A stretch of DNA of 64,000 bases from CAWEHU01 sp963808965 (GCA_963808965.1 CAWEHU010000005.1:62001-126000); one strand, 5' to 3'. Positions 9,672 through 20,229 are shown, counted from the stretch's first letter. A program made the numbers and translations. Notes: generated by a model from the sequence alone, not told the origin.

Positions 9672-9853
9672 GCCGATTTCCCCCGATAGCTCGTGCGTGA
9701 GGCCGCGATGGCCGCCGCCACTTTCCGGCATCAGGCGGCGTGCGGCCGCGTTCTGTCAATCGGCCATCGCGAGCGGGGTGCACATGACATGACTGCCTGG
9801 TAGGGGCATCATGCCGGGCTCAGCCATGGTCAGGCTGGTTCGGGGAAGGAAGC

Positions 9854-10297
9854 ATGTCGCGCTGTTGCAAGGTCACGCTCGCGCTATATGCGGCGATGTT
9901 CGTCGCGAACGGCATAAGCTTCGCGGCGCCGCCGCCCGAACCGGCGGCCGGCGCGAGCGAGAGCCAACTTGCCGATGCGGTGCGGCTCGGCACGGTGGCG
10001 ACACTCACGTCGCTCTGCGGGTTGCGCGACCAAAGCTGGGCCGAGGATCTCCGCCGGGCCACCGTGCAATCCACGACCGGAGCGAAGGCGTACGACGATC
10101 CGGCGCTCAAAGCCGCTCCCGGCAGCAATCTGGCAATTGGCGCCCTGTCCTTTGCCGAGGCGGAGGCGCTGGAAAATTTCGCTGAGCGACCACCCGCATC
10201 GAGCTGCGGCCCGCTTGCCGACGACCCTGACCTTGCGCGGGCGGACGGCATCGTGCGCGCCTTCCGCGGACAATTCGCGCCTGTTCCCGGTTCGTAG
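9854..10297 (+). CDS. Hypothetical exported protein (147 aa)
   Basis: Residues 1-25 look like a signal peptide (hydrophobic ALYAAMFVANGISFAA then Pro-rich). The mature part is Ala-rich with two cysteines that could form a periplasmic disulfide (SLCGLRDQSW and SSCGPL). The ribosome site GGAAGGA sits just before the ATG. No family is recognised. It lies 29 bases upstream of the LysR gene on the same strand and could share its transcript. Confidence 0.6.
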   Translation: MSRCCKVTLALYAAMFVANGISFAAPPPEPAAGASESQLADAVRLGTVATLTSLCGLRDQSWAEDLRRATVQSTTGAKAYDDPALKAAPGSNLAIGALSFAEAEALENFAERPPASSCGPLADDPDLARADGIVRAFRGQFAPVPGS

Positions 10298-10326
10298 CAG
10301 CGGTTCTTGCATCGCCAAGAAGCACC

Positions 10327-11259
10327 ATGTCGCTGCTCGAGAACATCCAGACTTTTGTGCGGATGGTCGATCTCGGCGGCATGTCGGCGGCCGCGCGGCA
10401 GCTCCGGCTGTCCCCAGCCGTCGTAAGTCACCGGCTCCAGCAGCTCGAGGCCCATCTGGGCGTCCGCTTGCTCAACCGGAATACGCGCAGCCTGCAACTC
10501 ACCGATCCGGGTAACGCTTTCTACGAGGCCTGTCAGGACGTGCTGCGCGCCGTCGAAGAGGCCGAGGGCGTCGCGTTCGAGGCGGGCGGCATCCCTACGG
10601 GAAACATCCGGCTGAGCGCGCCGCTCGGCCTCGGACGGCGCACGCTGGCCCCGCTCGTCGCGCGATTCTGCGAACAGCATCCGCGGCTTTCGATTCGTTT
10701 GCGACTATCCGATCACCTGCTCGACTTGATGCGGGAGGCCGTCGATCTGTCGGTCCGTATCGCGGTGCTCGGCGATTCGAGCCTGGTCGCGCGCAAGATC
10801 GCCGACTGCCCGCGCGTCCTGTGCGCCGCGCCGTCCTATCTCGACGCGCGCGGGACGCCGCGCACTCCGGACGACCTGTTTCGCCATGAGTGCCTGCTGC
10901 TGCGCTATCCGGGTTCGCAACAATATCGCTGGACGCTCCAGCCGCGATCGGGACCGGTGACGTTGCACGTTCGCGGCCGGCTCGACGCCGATGACGGCGA
11001 TGTGCTTACGCAATGGGCGTTGGAGGGCCTCGGCATCTCCTTGAAGCCGGTGTTCGAGGTCGCCCCGCACCTGCGCTCGGGCGCGCTGCGGCCCGTCCTG
11101 CTGGATGCGCCGCCCGCCACCGCGACCCTGGCCGTGGTCTACCCGCACCGCCGGCTGCTGCCCGCGAAGGTCAGGCTGCTCGCCGACTTCCTGATCGGCG
11201 AAATCGGCCCGGTCGTGGCCGAGGCGACGGCCGGACTGGATGTGCGGGCGCTCATCTGA
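10327..11259 (+). CDS. LysR-family transcriptional regulator
   Basis: A 310-residue regulator. The N-terminal winged helix-turn-helix (AARQLRLSPAVVSHRLQQLE, about residues 22-41) is followed by a linker helix and a periplasmic-binding-like effector domain. It stands directly before the purine permease and xanthine dehydrogenase genes on the same strand, so control of that block in response to a purine is a reasonable inference. No T-N11-A box could be assigned with confidence in the 122-base gap downstream. Confidence 0.88.
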   Translation: MSLLENIQTFVRMVDLGGMSAAARQLRLSPAVVSHRLQQLEAHLGVRLLNRNTRSLQLTDPGNAFYEACQDVLRAVEEAEGVAFEAGGIPTGNIRLSAPLGLGRRTLAPLVARFCEQHPRLSIRLRLSDHLLDLMREAVDLSVRIAVLGDSSLVARKIADCPRVLCAAPSYLDARGTPRTPDDLFRHECLLLRYPGSQQYRWTLQPRSGPVTLHVRGRLDADDGDVLTQWALEGLGISLKPVFEVAPHLRSGALRPVLLDAPPATATLAVVYPHRRLLPAKVRLLADFLIGEIGPVVAEATAGLDVRALI

Positions 11260-11381
11260 AGGCCGCCCGGCGATTTTCAGGAAATATCGAAAGCTGATTG
11301 CAATACAATCGCGATGACACGGCCCCTCCGGCCATGTTCCCTTGCGTCCGGACAATCATGAAAAAGCAGGGAGAGCGCGCC

Positions 11382-12770
11382 ATGTCGTCTTCTCTGGCCG
11401 ATCGGGGATCTCCCCTGGCCAGCCCAGCCGCCGTGCATCCAGTCGACGAGGTGCTGCCCGCGCCCCGGCTGTTCGTCTTGGGCTTGCAACACGTGCTGGC
11501 GATGTACGCGGGCGCGGTCGCGGTGCCGCTGCTGGTCGGGAGCGCTCTCAGGCTCACGCCCGATCAGATCATCTATCTCATCAACGCCGACCTGTTCGTG
11601 AGCGGCATCGCGAGCTTCATCCAAGCGGTCGGGATCGGGCCCATCGGCGTCCGCTTGCCGCTGATCCAGGGTGTGACCTTCACCGCGGTCACGCCGATGA
11701 TCCTGATCGGCCAGCAATACGGGGTGACCGCGGTCTACGGCGCGGTGATCGTGTCCGGCATCGTGACGATGATCGCGAGCCCGCTGTTCAGCCGCTTGTT
11801 GCGGTTTTTCCCGCCGCTCGTGATGGGCACGGTCATCACCACGATCGGCGTCACCCTGATGCCGGTCGCGGTGCTGTGGGCGGGCGGCGGCAATCCGGCG
11901 GCGCCCGATTTCGGCAACCCGGCGTCAATCGCGCTGGCGACCTTCACGCTGCTCGTCGTGCTCGGCCTCGCTTCGTTTGCCAAGGGCTTCGTCCGCAATA
12001 CGGCGGTGCTGCTCGGCATCATCATCGGCACCGTGGCCGCCATGTTGTTCGGCATGACCAACTTCGCCGAAGTGGGCCAGTCCGAGTGGCTTGGCGTCAG
12101 CACGCCGTTCCATTTCGGCGTGCCGACGTTCCACCTCGTGCCGATCCTCGTGATGATCGTCGTGATGCTCGTGACCATGACCGAGACCACGAGCGACATC
12201 CTCGCCATCGGCGAGATGGTGGACCGGCCGGCGACGCCCCGGGACATCAAGCGCGGCCTGATGGCGGACGGGTTCTGCACGATGCTTGGCGGCATCTTCA
12301 ACACCTTCCCCTACACCGCCTTCGCCGAGAATGTCGGCCTGGTCGGCCTGAGCCGGGTGAAGAGCCGCTTCGTCGTGGCCGCCGCGGGCGTGATCCTGGT
12401 CCTGCTCGGGCTGTTCCCCAAGGCGGCCGCCATCGTCGCCTCGATCCCGACACCCGTGATCGGCGGCGCGGGCCTGGTGATGTTCGGCATCGTCGCGGCC
12501 ACCGGCATCCGGATCCTGCACGGCGTGAAGTTCGAGGGCACCAACAGCGGGCTCATCGTCGGCGTGAGCGTCGGCCTCGGCCTGATCCCGGTGACGATGC
12601 CGAACTTCTACCAGCACGCCTCGGCGGGCGCCCGCATCCTGCTCGATAGCGGCATCGCGACGGGCGCGCTGGCGGCGGTGATCCTCAACCTGGTGCTCAA
12701 CTGGCACCATCACACGCCGGAGGACGATCCGCACTACGAGCCGCACCGCGGCGAGCACAGCCACCTCTGA
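11382..12770 (+). CDS. NCS2 purine (xanthine/urate-type) permease
   Basis: A 462-residue inner-membrane nucleobase:cation symporter with about 12-14 hydrophobic segments. The NAT signature region reads ENVGLVGLSRVKSR, with Ser where Thr is usual. The QHVLAMYAGAVAVPLLVG opening matches the xanthine/urate permeases UacT, PucK and PbuX rather than uracil permeases (family knowledge). The ATG at 11382 has an AGGGAGAG ribosome site; an ATG at 11358 is possible. It lies 72 bases before xdhA, so it likely supplies substrate to xanthine dehydrogenase. The C-terminus is rich in His, Asp and Glu. Confidence 0.85.
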   Translation: MSSSLADRGSPLASPAAVHPVDEVLPAPRLFVLGLQHVLAMYAGAVAVPLLVGSALRLTPDQIIYLINADLFVSGIASFIQAVGIGPIGVRLPLIQGVTFTAVTPMILIGQQYGVTAVYGAVIVSGIVTMIASPLFSRLLRFFPPLVMGTVITTIGVTLMPVAVLWAGGGNPAAPDFGNPASIALATFTLLVVLGLASFAKGFVRNTAVLLGIIIGTVAAMLFGMTNFAEVGQSEWLGVSTPFHFGVPTFHLVPILVMIVVMLVTMTETTSDILAIGEMVDRPATPRDIKRGLMADGFCTMLGGIFNTFPYTAFAENVGLVGLSRVKSRFVVAAAGVILVLLGLFPKAAAIVASIPTPVIGGAGLVMFGIVAATGIRILHGVKFEGTNSGLIVGVSVGLGLIPVTMPNFYQHASAGARILLDSGIATGALAAVILNLVLNWHHHTPEDDPHYEPHRGEHSHL

Positions 12771-12795
12771 GACCCAACACTTTTTACGAAGACAA

Positions 12796-12823
12796 GGGCG
12801 GCGCGGTCAGCCCGGCGCCGCCC
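12796..12823 (+). promoter_or_regulatory. Intercistronic hairpin between permease and xdhA
   Basis: GGGCGGCGC (12796-12804) pairs perfectly with GCGCCGCCC (12815-12823) across a 10-base loop. No T-run follows, so it is not a classic intrinsic terminator. It could stabilise the upstream message or lower expression of xdhABC relative to the permease (inference). Confidence 0.45.
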
Positions 12824-12842
12824 AGTATCGGAGCAGACGGAA

Positions 12843-14336
12843 ATGCGTGAAACGGTTCGGTTCCTGCTCGGCAATGAGCCGAGGGAGATCCGCGCGGTCG
12901 ACCCGACGATGACCGTGCTTGACTACCTGCGCCTCGTGGAGCGGCGTTGCGGCACGAAGGAGGGGTGTGCGGAGGGCGATTGCGGCGCCTGCACCGTGGT
13001 CCTCGGGCGGCTCATGGACGGGCGCCTGCGCTACGAGGCGGTCAACGCCTGCATCCAGTTCGTGCCGACCCTGGACGGCCTCCAGCTCCTCACGGTCGAG
13101 GATCTGAAGGGACCGGACGGCGTGCTCCACCCCGTGCAGGAAGCGATGGTGGAGACGCATGGCTCGCAATGCGGCTTCTGCACGCCGGGCTTCGTCATGT
13201 CGTTGTTCGCCCTGTTCGAGAACGACCCCAAGGCCGACCACAGCAACACCGAGCTGACGCCCGAACGGGTGAACGACGCACTCGCTGGCAATCTCTGCCG
13301 CTGCACAGGTTACCTGCCCATTGTGGACGCGGCGAAGCGAATGATCGAGCTGAGCCGCGGCGAGCCCGGCCGCTTCGCGCAGGAGCGCCCCGATACCCTG
13401 GCCCAGCTCGAGGCGTTGCAGGATGACGAGACGGTTTCCGTCGGCGCGGACGGCCGCCGGTTCTACGCTCCGGCCTCGGCAGACGCGTTGGCCGATCTCC
13501 TGCTCGAATATCCGCAGGCGACTATCGTCGCGGGTGCGACCGATGTCGGCTTGTGGGTGACGAAGTTCCTGCGCGTGCTCGATCCGGTGATCTGGGTGGG
13601 CCGTGTGCGCGAGCTGCGGCGCATCGAGGAGACGGACCAGGAGCTGAGGATCGGCGCCGGCGTCACCTACTCGGACGCCATGGGGAGGCTGGCGGCGTTC
13701 TATCCCGACCTCGGCGAAATGATGCGGCGGCTCGGCGCCGAGCAGGTGCGCAACGCGGGCACCATCGGCGGCAATATCGCCAATGGCTCGCCGATCGGCG
13801 ACAGTCCGCCGTCCCTGATCCCGCTGAACGCGCGCATCGTCCTCCGCCGCGGGGGGGAGCGGCGCGAACTGCCGCTCGAGGACTTCTTCATCGACTACGG
13901 CAAGCAGGACCGGCGGCCGTCCGAATTCGTGGAAACGGTCATCGTGCCCAAGCCCGAGCCGGGTTTGCGCTTCCGGGCCTATAAGGTGGCCAAGCGTTTC
14001 GACCAGGACATCTCGGCGGTGATGGGCGGCTTCGCGATGCGGCTCGCGGACGGCAAGATCGCCTCGGTGCGGATCGCCTTTGGCGGCATGGCCGCGACCC
14101 CGAAACGCGCACGCCAATGCGAGGAGACGCTGTCGGGCAAGGCCTGGGACGAGGCGGCGCTCGCGACCGGCATGGAAGCGCTCGCCCGCGACTTCGCGCC
14201 CATCTCCGACTGGCGGGCGTCGGCGGACTACCGGGCCAAGGTGGCCGCGAACCTGTTGCGGCGTTTTTTCATCGAGACCACGGACGAGCAGGCGGAAACG
14301 CGGCTCGTCGGCGACCGGAGGCTAGCCCATGTCTGA
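12843..14336 (+). CDS. xdhA: Xanthine dehydrogenase small subunit XdhA
   Basis: A 497-residue subunit carrying two 2Fe-2S clusters and FAD. The plant-ferredoxin-like site is CGTKEGCAEGDCGAC; the second cluster site is CGFCTPGF with CRCTGYLP. The FAD domain (from about residue 195) carries TIVAGATDVGLW and AGTIGGNIANGSPIGD. It pairs with XdhB to oxidise hypoxanthine and xanthine to urate with NAD in the cytosol. An 8-base overlap with xdhB implies translational coupling. Confidence 0.94.
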   Translation: MRETVRFLLGNEPREIRAVDPTMTVLDYLRLVERRCGTKEGCAEGDCGACTVVLGRLMDGRLRYEAVNACIQFVPTLDGLQLLTVEDLKGPDGVLHPVQEAMVETHGSQCGFCTPGFVMSLFALFENDPKADHSNTELTPERVNDALAGNLCRCTGYLPIVDAAKRMIELSRGEPGRFAQERPDTLAQLEALQDDETVSVGADGRRFYAPASADALADLLLEYPQATIVAGATDVGLWVTKFLRVLDPVIWVGRVRELRRIEETDQELRIGAGVTYSDAMGRLAAFYPDLGEMMRRLGAEQVRNAGTIGGNIANGSPIGDSPPSLIPLNARIVLRRGGERRELPLEDFFIDYGKQDRRPSEFVETVIVPKPEPGLRFRAYKVAKRFDQDISAVMGGFAMRLADGKIASVRIAFGGMAATPKRARQCEETLSGKAWDEAALATGMEALARDFAPISDWRASADYRAKVAANLLRRFFIETTDEQAETRLVGDRRLAHV

Positions 14337-16666
14337 GCGAATTCGAGGCGGCGCCCACGATCCCCACCGGCACGACAGCGCGATAAGGCACGTCACCGGC
14401 GAGGCGACTTATATCGACGACATGCCGGAGCCAGCCGGGCTGCTGCACCTCTATCTCGGGACCAGCGCCAAGGCGCACGCGCGAATCAAAAGCATCGACC
14501 TGACACCCGTACGCGAGTCGCCGGGCGTCGTGCTGGTGCTCACGGCCGATGACGTGCCTGGCGCGAACGACGTGAGCCCGACCCATCGGCACGACGAGCC
14601 GCTGTTCGCCACCAAGCTCGTCGAGTACGTCGGCCAGCCGCTATTCGCGGTGGCGGCGCGCACCCGCGATCACGCCCGGCGCGCGGCCATGCGGGCGAAC
14701 GTCGTGTACCGAGGAGCTGGAGCCGGTTCTCGATGTCGAAACCGCGCGCCAGAATCCGCGCCTGGTCACCGAGCCGCTGACGCTCCAGCGCGGCGATGCG
14801 CCGGGCGCGATCGCCGCGGCGCCGCGGCGGCTCAAGGGCGAGATCAGCATGGGCGGGCAGGACCATTTCTATCTCGAAGGCCAGATCGCGATGGCGGTTC
14901 CGGGCGAGGAGGATGAGGTCCTGATATATTCCTCGACCCAGCACCCGAGCGAAATCCAGCACATGGTCGCGATCGTGCTGGGCGTGCCGAACAATGCCGT
15001 CAACGTCGAGTGCCGGCGCATGGGGGGCGGATTCGGCGGCAAGGAAACGCAGGGCAATCTGTTCGCCTGCGTCGCCGCGATCGCCGCCAAGCGCACTGGG
15101 CGCGCCGCCAAGATCCGCCCCGACCGCGACGACGACATGACGATCACCGGCAAGCGGCACGATTTCCTCGTGGACTACGAGGCCGGTTTCGACGAGGAGG
15201 GCCGCATCCAGGGCGTTGACATGATCTATGCCGCGCGCTGCGGCTTCTCGGCCGACCTGTCCGGCCCGGTCACGGACCGCGCGTTGTTCCATGCCGATAA
15301 CGCCTATTACTTCCCTGATGTCCGGCTGCGCTCGCTGCCACTTAAGACGAATACCTGCTCCAATACGGCGTTTCGCGGTTTTGGTGGCCCGCAAGGGATG
15401 GTCGCGGGCGAGCGCGTGATCGAAGAGATCGCCTACGCGGTCGGCAAGGACCCGCTCGAGATCCGCAAGCTGAATTTCTATGGCGAGAACGAGCGCAACG
15501 TCACGCCTTATCACCAGACCGTCGAGGACAACATCATCGGCCGCATCGTCGGAGAGTTGGAGACGAGCGCCGACTACTGGGGACGCAAGCGGGCGATTCG
15601 CGAGGCCAACACGAAGAGCCGCGTCATCAAGCGGGGACTGGCGCTCACCCCCGTCAAATTCGGGATCTCGTTCACCGCGACGCAGTACAATCAAGCGGGC
15701 GCCTTGGTCCACATCTACACGGACGGCAGCATCCATCTGAACCACGGCGGCACCGAGATGGGCCAGGGACTCTACATCAAGGTGGCGCAGGTCGTCGCCG
15801 AAGAGTTCCAGGTCGATGTCGGCACCGTGCGCATCACCGCGACGACGACGGGGAAGGTGCCCAATACGGCGGCCACTGCCGCCTCCTCCGGCGCCGACAT
15901 GAATGGCATGGCGGCGCAGGCGGCATCCCGCACGATCAAAAACCGTCTGGTCGCTTTCGCCGCCGAGCATTGGGGTGTGCCGAAGGAGCAGGTGACGTTT
16001 CTCCCCGGACGGGTGCGGGTCGGCAATCAGGAGATCCTGTTCAAGGAGCTGATCTGGCAAGCCTACGTGAACCGGGTTTCGCTTTCGGCGACAGGCCATT
16101 ACCGCACGCCCAAAATCCATTGGGACCGGAGCACCGGCCGCGGGCGGCCCTTCTATTACTTCGCCTACGGCGCTGCGTGCAGCGAGGTCGCGGTCGATAC
16201 TCTCACCGGCGAGTACACGGTGGAGCGGGTGGACATCCTGCACGATGTCGGGAACTCGCTGAACCCGGCGATCGATACCGGGCAGATCGTGGGCGGTTTC
16301 GTGCAAGGCACGGGCTGGCTCACCACCGAGGAGCTGTGGTGGGACAAGCAGGGCAGGCTCCGCACGCACGCGCCCTCGACCTACAAGATCCCGGCCTGCT
16401 CCGACCGGCCGCGCGTGTTCAACGTGCGCCTGCTCGAAGGCGCGGAGAATCGCGAGCCCACGATCTTCCGCAGCAAGGCCGTCGGCGAGCCGCCGCTGAT
16501 GCTCGCGATCTCGGTTCTGCACGCGATATCCGACGCGATCGCGAGCGTCGCGGACTACACGCTGTGCCCGCGGCTCGACCCGCCGGCGACGCCCGAGAAG
16601 GTGCTCAAGACGCTCGACGCATTGCGGTCGCGGCATCGTGCATCCGGGGCGCGGGAGGCAGCGTGA
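14329..16666 (+). CDS. xdhB: Xanthine dehydrogenase large subunit XdhB, one frameshift
   Basis: About 778 residues once one extra C at 14709-14710 is removed, which restores ANVVYEELEPVLDVET. Molybdenum-site motifs are GGGFGGKETQGN, the substrate arginine in TAFRGFGGPQGM, GGTEMGQG and the catalytic glutamate in AVGEPPLML. This is the catalytic subunit that hydroxylates hypoxanthine and xanthine. Both halves are fully intact apart from the single base, so a sequence error is more likely than gene decay. It overlaps xdhA by 8 bases and xdhC by 4. Confidence 0.9.
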
Positions 16667-17546
16667 CCGAGTTCCTCACCCGCGTTTGCGAGGACTGGCT
16701 GGCGGCGGGGGAGCCCGTGGCCCTGGTCAGCGTGGCGGTCGCCAAAGGCTCGACGCCACGCGAGAGCGGGGCCCGGATGCTCGTCACCGAGCGGGCCAGC
16801 GCCGGGACCATCGGCGGCGGGCGGCTCGAATACGAGGCGATCGGCCGGGCGCGGGCGCTGCTCGCGGCTGGCGAGGTGCGTGCGGAACTCCTCATGCCGC
16901 TCGGCCCCGAAATCGGCCAATGCTGCGGCGGCCACGTCACCTTGCGCTTGCGCCGCATGGACCCGCCCGGCTTGGCGGAGCTGGCAACCGCCGAGGCCGC
17001 GGAGGCCCGGAAGCTGCCGAGCGTGCTCTTGTTCGGTGCCGGCCATGTCGGCCAGGCGCTGGCCTCCTCGCTCGCTCCGCTGCCGGTGCAGGCTGTCCTG
17101 GATCGACGAGCGGGCCGAGGTGTTTCCGGCACGGACGCCCGAAGGCGTGCGGGCGGTTGCGACCGATCACCTTCTCGACGAGGTCGCGGCCGCACCGAGT
17201 GGGGCTTCGTATCTCGTCCTGACACACAGCCACGCGCTCGACTTCATGCTCTGCGAGGCGGTGCTGCGCCGGGGCGACTTCGCGCTATCTCGGCCTGATC
17301 GGCTCCAAAACGAAGCGCCGCCGTTTCGAGCGCGGGTTCCGCGAACTCGGGATCGCCCCGGACATGATCGCACGCCTCACTTGCCCGATCGGCGGCAAGG
17401 AGGTGCGGGACAAACGGCCTGCCGTGATCGCCGCCCTGACCGCGGCAGAGTTGCTGACGACCCTACTGGCCCCGAAGCGCTCGCAGGGACTCCGGGAGCG
17501 GGACGCCAGCGGCGCATCGAATACCCGCGCGTTGTCCGACGCTTAA
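16663..17546 (+). CDS. xdhC: XdhC molybdenum-cofactor insertion chaperone, two frameshifts
   Basis: About 294 residues in three frames. XdhC binds the (sulfurated) molybdenum cofactor and inserts it into XdhB. The N-terminal domain carries GSTPRESGARMLV, TIGGGRLE and GQCCGGHV; the Rossmann domain carries VLLFGAGHVGQAL and LTHSHALD, then FAYLGLIGSKTKR and CPIGGKEVRDKRP. Removing one base at about 17100-17101 and one at about 17285 rejoins the frames. The start is the GTG at 16663, overlapping the xdhB stop (GTGA). Confidence 0.86.
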
Positions 17547-17561
17547 GCAATGGAGAACCGG

Positions 17562-18857
17562 ATGCCGGGTTCGAGTAACAGGGCGCTGCGCGGACGCCTC
17601 CTGACCTTCACCGAAGGCGGCGGCCACCGCTACGAGCCGGACGGCGTGATCCTTATTCGGGATGGCGTGATCCAGGCCGTCGGTTCCGCGCCCGAGCTTC
17701 TGGCGAGGCTGCCGCCCGGCACGGTCCTCGACCGCTATCCGGATAGCCTGATCCTGCCCGGCCTGATCGACACCCACCTCCACTATCCGCAGACACAGGT
17801 GATCGCCTCCTACGGCGCGCAACTGCTGGACTGGCTGCAAAAATATACCTTCGTCGAAGAGCAGAAATACGCTCGCCCGGAGCACGCGGAGGCCGGCGCG
17901 CGCTTCTTCCTGGACGAGCTTCTGCGCAACGGGACCACGACCGCCGCGGTCTACTGCACCGTCCGCCCCGAATCCGTGGACGCCTTCTTCGCCGAGGCGG
18001 AGCGTCGCCGTATGCGGATGATCGCGGGCAAGGTGATGATGGACCGTGGCGCGCCCGATTACCTGCGCGACACGCCCGAGCAGGGCTATCGCGAGAGCCG
18101 GGACCTGCTCGCCCGCTGGCATGGGCGCGGCCGCGCGCTCTACGCCATCACGCCCCGCTTCGCCATCACCTCGACGGACGCCCAGCTCGAGGCCGCGGGC
18201 GCGCTCGTCCGCGAATTCCCGGAGTGCCACGTCCAGACCCATCTTTGCGAGAACCGGCGCGAGATCGAGACGGTGAAGGCCCTGTTCCCGTGGACCCGGA
18301 CGTATACCGAGGTGTACGAGCGCTTCGGCCTGCTGACGCCGCGCACCCTGCTCGGCCACTGCATCCACCTGGAAGACAGCGAGGTCGAGGCGCTCGCCGC
18401 GACGGGCTCGGTCGCCGTGTTCTGCCCGACATCCAACCTGTTCATCGGCTCCGGGCTGTTTGACCTTGCGCGCCTACGCGGCTGGTCCCCTCCGGTCCGG
18501 AGCGCACTCGCGACCGATGTGGGCGCCGGGACGAGCTACTCGATGCTGCGAACCGCGGCCGAAGCCTACAAGGTCTTGCAGCTCCAAGGCCAGAACCTGC
18601 CCGCCCTCGATGCCTTCCGCATGATGACGCGCGGCAACGCCGAGGCGCTTGGGCTCGAGCGGCAAATTGGCAGCATCGAGCCGGGCTTCGAGGCCGACCT
18701 CGTGGTGCTCGACGCCCGCGCCACCCCGGCGATGGCGCACCGGATGGAGACGATCGAGGGGGATCTCGCGGAGGAGCTGTTCGTCCTCATGACCCTCGGC
18801 GACGATCGCGCGGTGCGGGCGACGTACGTCATGGGCGAGCGCCTTCACGCGGCCTGA
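17562..18857 (+). CDS. guaD: Guanine deaminase
   Basis: A 431-residue amidohydrolase-superfamily enzyme that turns guanine into xanthine and ammonia, feeding XdhAB. Metal and active-site signatures are DTHLHYPQ (the diagnostic HxHxPQ), QTHLCEN, GHCIH and ATDVGAGTS. The ATG at 17562 is preferred because GGAG lies 6 bases upstream; an ATG at 17550 has no ribosome site. It follows xdhC by 15 bases in the same operon. Confidence 0.92.
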   Translation: MPGSSNRALRGRLLTFTEGGGHRYEPDGVILIRDGVIQAVGSAPELLARLPPGTVLDRYPDSLILPGLIDTHLHYPQTQVIASYGAQLLDWLQKYTFVEEQKYARPEHAEAGARFFLDELLRNGTTTAAVYCTVRPESVDAFFAEAERRRMRMIAGKVMMDRGAPDYLRDTPEQGYRESRDLLARWHGRGRALYAITPRFAITSTDAQLEAAGALVREFPECHVQTHLCENRREIETVKALFPWTRTYTEVYERFGLLTPRTLLGHCIHLEDSEVEALAATGSVAVFCPTSNLFIGSGLFDLARLRGWSPPVRSALATDVGAGTSYSMLRTAAEAYKVLQLQGQNLPALDAFRMMTRGNAEALGLERQIGSIEPGFEADLVVLDARATPAMAHRMETIEGDLAEELFVLMTLGDDRAVRATYVMGERLHAA

Positions 18858-18888
18858 AACGGTTTTGGTCCGGGCGGGGGAGGAAACG

Positions 18889-20229
18889 ATGAGCACGCTA
18901 TGGATCAAGGACCCGCTCGCGATCCTGGCGGAAGGGGCGGAGCGCGGCATCGTCGTGCGCGGCGCGGAGATCGTGGAGCGGATCGGCAAGGGACGCGAGC
19001 CGGCGACGCCGCTCGATGCGACGTTCGAGGCGGGCGAACACGTCGTGCTGCCGGGGCTCATCAACACCCACCACCACTTCTACCAGACGCTCACCCGTGC
19101 CTTCCCGCCCGCCTTGGACCGCGAGCTGTTTCCCTGGCTCCAGGCACTTTACCCGGTGTGGCAGCGCCTCACGCCGGAGGCGCTCCGTGCTGCGGCCCAG
19201 CTCGCCTTCGCGGAGCTGCTGCTGTCCGGATGCACGACCACGACCGACCACCACTATGTCTTTCCGGCGGGGCTCGACCAGGCGATCGACATCGAGGTGG
19301 AGGAGGCGCGCCGGCTCGGCATCCGCGTCGTCCTGACGCGCGGGTCGATGAACCTGTCGGTCGAGGACGGCGGGCTACCGCCAAAGGGCGTGGTCCAGAC
19401 AGAGGACCGTATCCTCGCCGACAGCGAACGGCTGATCCGGGCCTACCACCAGCCCGGCCCCGGAGCGATGGTGCAGATCGCGCTCGCTCCGTGCTCGCCG
19501 TTCTCGGTCACACGCTCGCTCATGGCCGACACCGCCTCGCTCGCTCGCCGCCACGACGTGCGGCTGCACACGCATCTCGCCGAGACCAGGGACGAGACTG
19601 CGTTCTGCGAGGCCCGCTTCGGCTGTCGCCCGCTCGACTACCTGGAGAGCGCCGGCTGGCTCGACGAGCGGGTGTGGCTCGCACACGGCATCTATTTCGA
19701 TGACGCCGAATTGCCGCGCCTCGCCCGCGCCGGGGTCTCGATCACGCACTGTCCGGCTTCGAACATGGTCCTGGCTTCGGGCTTCTGCCGGGTGCCCGAT
19801 CTGGAGGGGGCGGGCTGCGCGGTCGGGCTCGGCGTGGACGGCTCGGCCTCCAACGACGCCTCGAACCTGATCGAGGAGGTCCGCCACGCCTTCCTCTTGC
19901 AGCGGGTCGCGCACGGCATCGAGCGGGTCAGCCATCTCGACGCGTTGCGCTGGGCGACCGAGGGTTCGGCGGCTTGTGTCGGCCGCCCCGATCTCGGCAG
20001 GATCGCCGAGGGCAAGCAAGCCGATCTCGCCCTGTTCAGGTTGGACGAGCTGCGCTTTTCCGGTTGCGGCGACCCGCTCGCCGCCCTGGTGCTGTGCGGC
20101 GCGCACCGCGCCGACCGGGTGATGGTCGCCGGGCGCTGGGCGGTGATCGACGGCGCCGTGCCGGGGCTCGACCTCGCCGCCCTGCGCCAGCGGCATCAAG
20201 CGGCCGCCCGCCGGCTTCAGGCACGTTGA
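18889..20229 (+). CDS. Probable 8-oxoguanine deaminase
   Basis: A 446-residue amidohydrolase-superfamily deaminase. The opening WIKDPLAILAEGAERGIVV and the motif PGLINTHHHFYQTLTR closely match the group containing Pseudomonas 8-oxoguanine deaminase, which converts 8-oxoguanine to urate and ammonia (family knowledge). Metal ligands are seen in NTHHH, HTHLAET, AHG and GLGVDGSASND. Cytosine or isocytosine-type activity remains possible. The ribosome site GGAGGAAA precedes the ATG. It is the last gene of the purine block, 31 bases after guaD. Confidence 0.82.
   Translation: MSTLWIKDPLAILAEGAERGIVVRGAEIVERIGKGREPATPLDATFEAGEHVVLPGLINTHHHFYQTLTRAFPPALDRELFPWLQALYPVWQRLTPEALRAAAQLAFAELLLSGCTTTTDHHYVFPAGLDQAIDIEVEEARRLGIRVVLTRGSMNLSVEDGGLPPKGVVQTEDRILADSERLIRAYHQPGPGAMVQIALAPCSPFSVTRSLMADTASLARRHDVRLHTHLAETRDETAFCEARFGCRPLDYLESAGWLDERVWLAHGIYFDDAELPRLARAGVSITHCPASNMVLASGFCRVPDLEGAGCAVGLGVDGSASNDASNLIEEVRHAFLLQRVAHGIERVSHLDALRWATEGSAACVGRPDLGRIAEGKQADLALFRLDELRFSGCGDPLAALVLCGAHRADRVMVAGRWAVIDGAVPGLDLAALRQRHQAAARRLQAR

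Noticed and set aside
9811..10185. Overlapping plus-strand frame beside the exported hypothetical at 9854
   Set aside because: The 9854 frame has a good ribosome site and a signal peptide; the alternative is Arg/Gly-rich and lacks both.
11260..11381. Possible purine or xanthine riboswitch before the NCS2 permease
   Set aside because: No conserved aptamer core or clear paired elements could be drawn; a covariance-model search would be needed.
14540..16636. Very long minus-strand open frame (698 codons) opposite xdhB
   Set aside because: It is the complement of a well-supported catalytic subunit in GC-rich DNA; its protein is Arg/Asp/His-rich with no domain.
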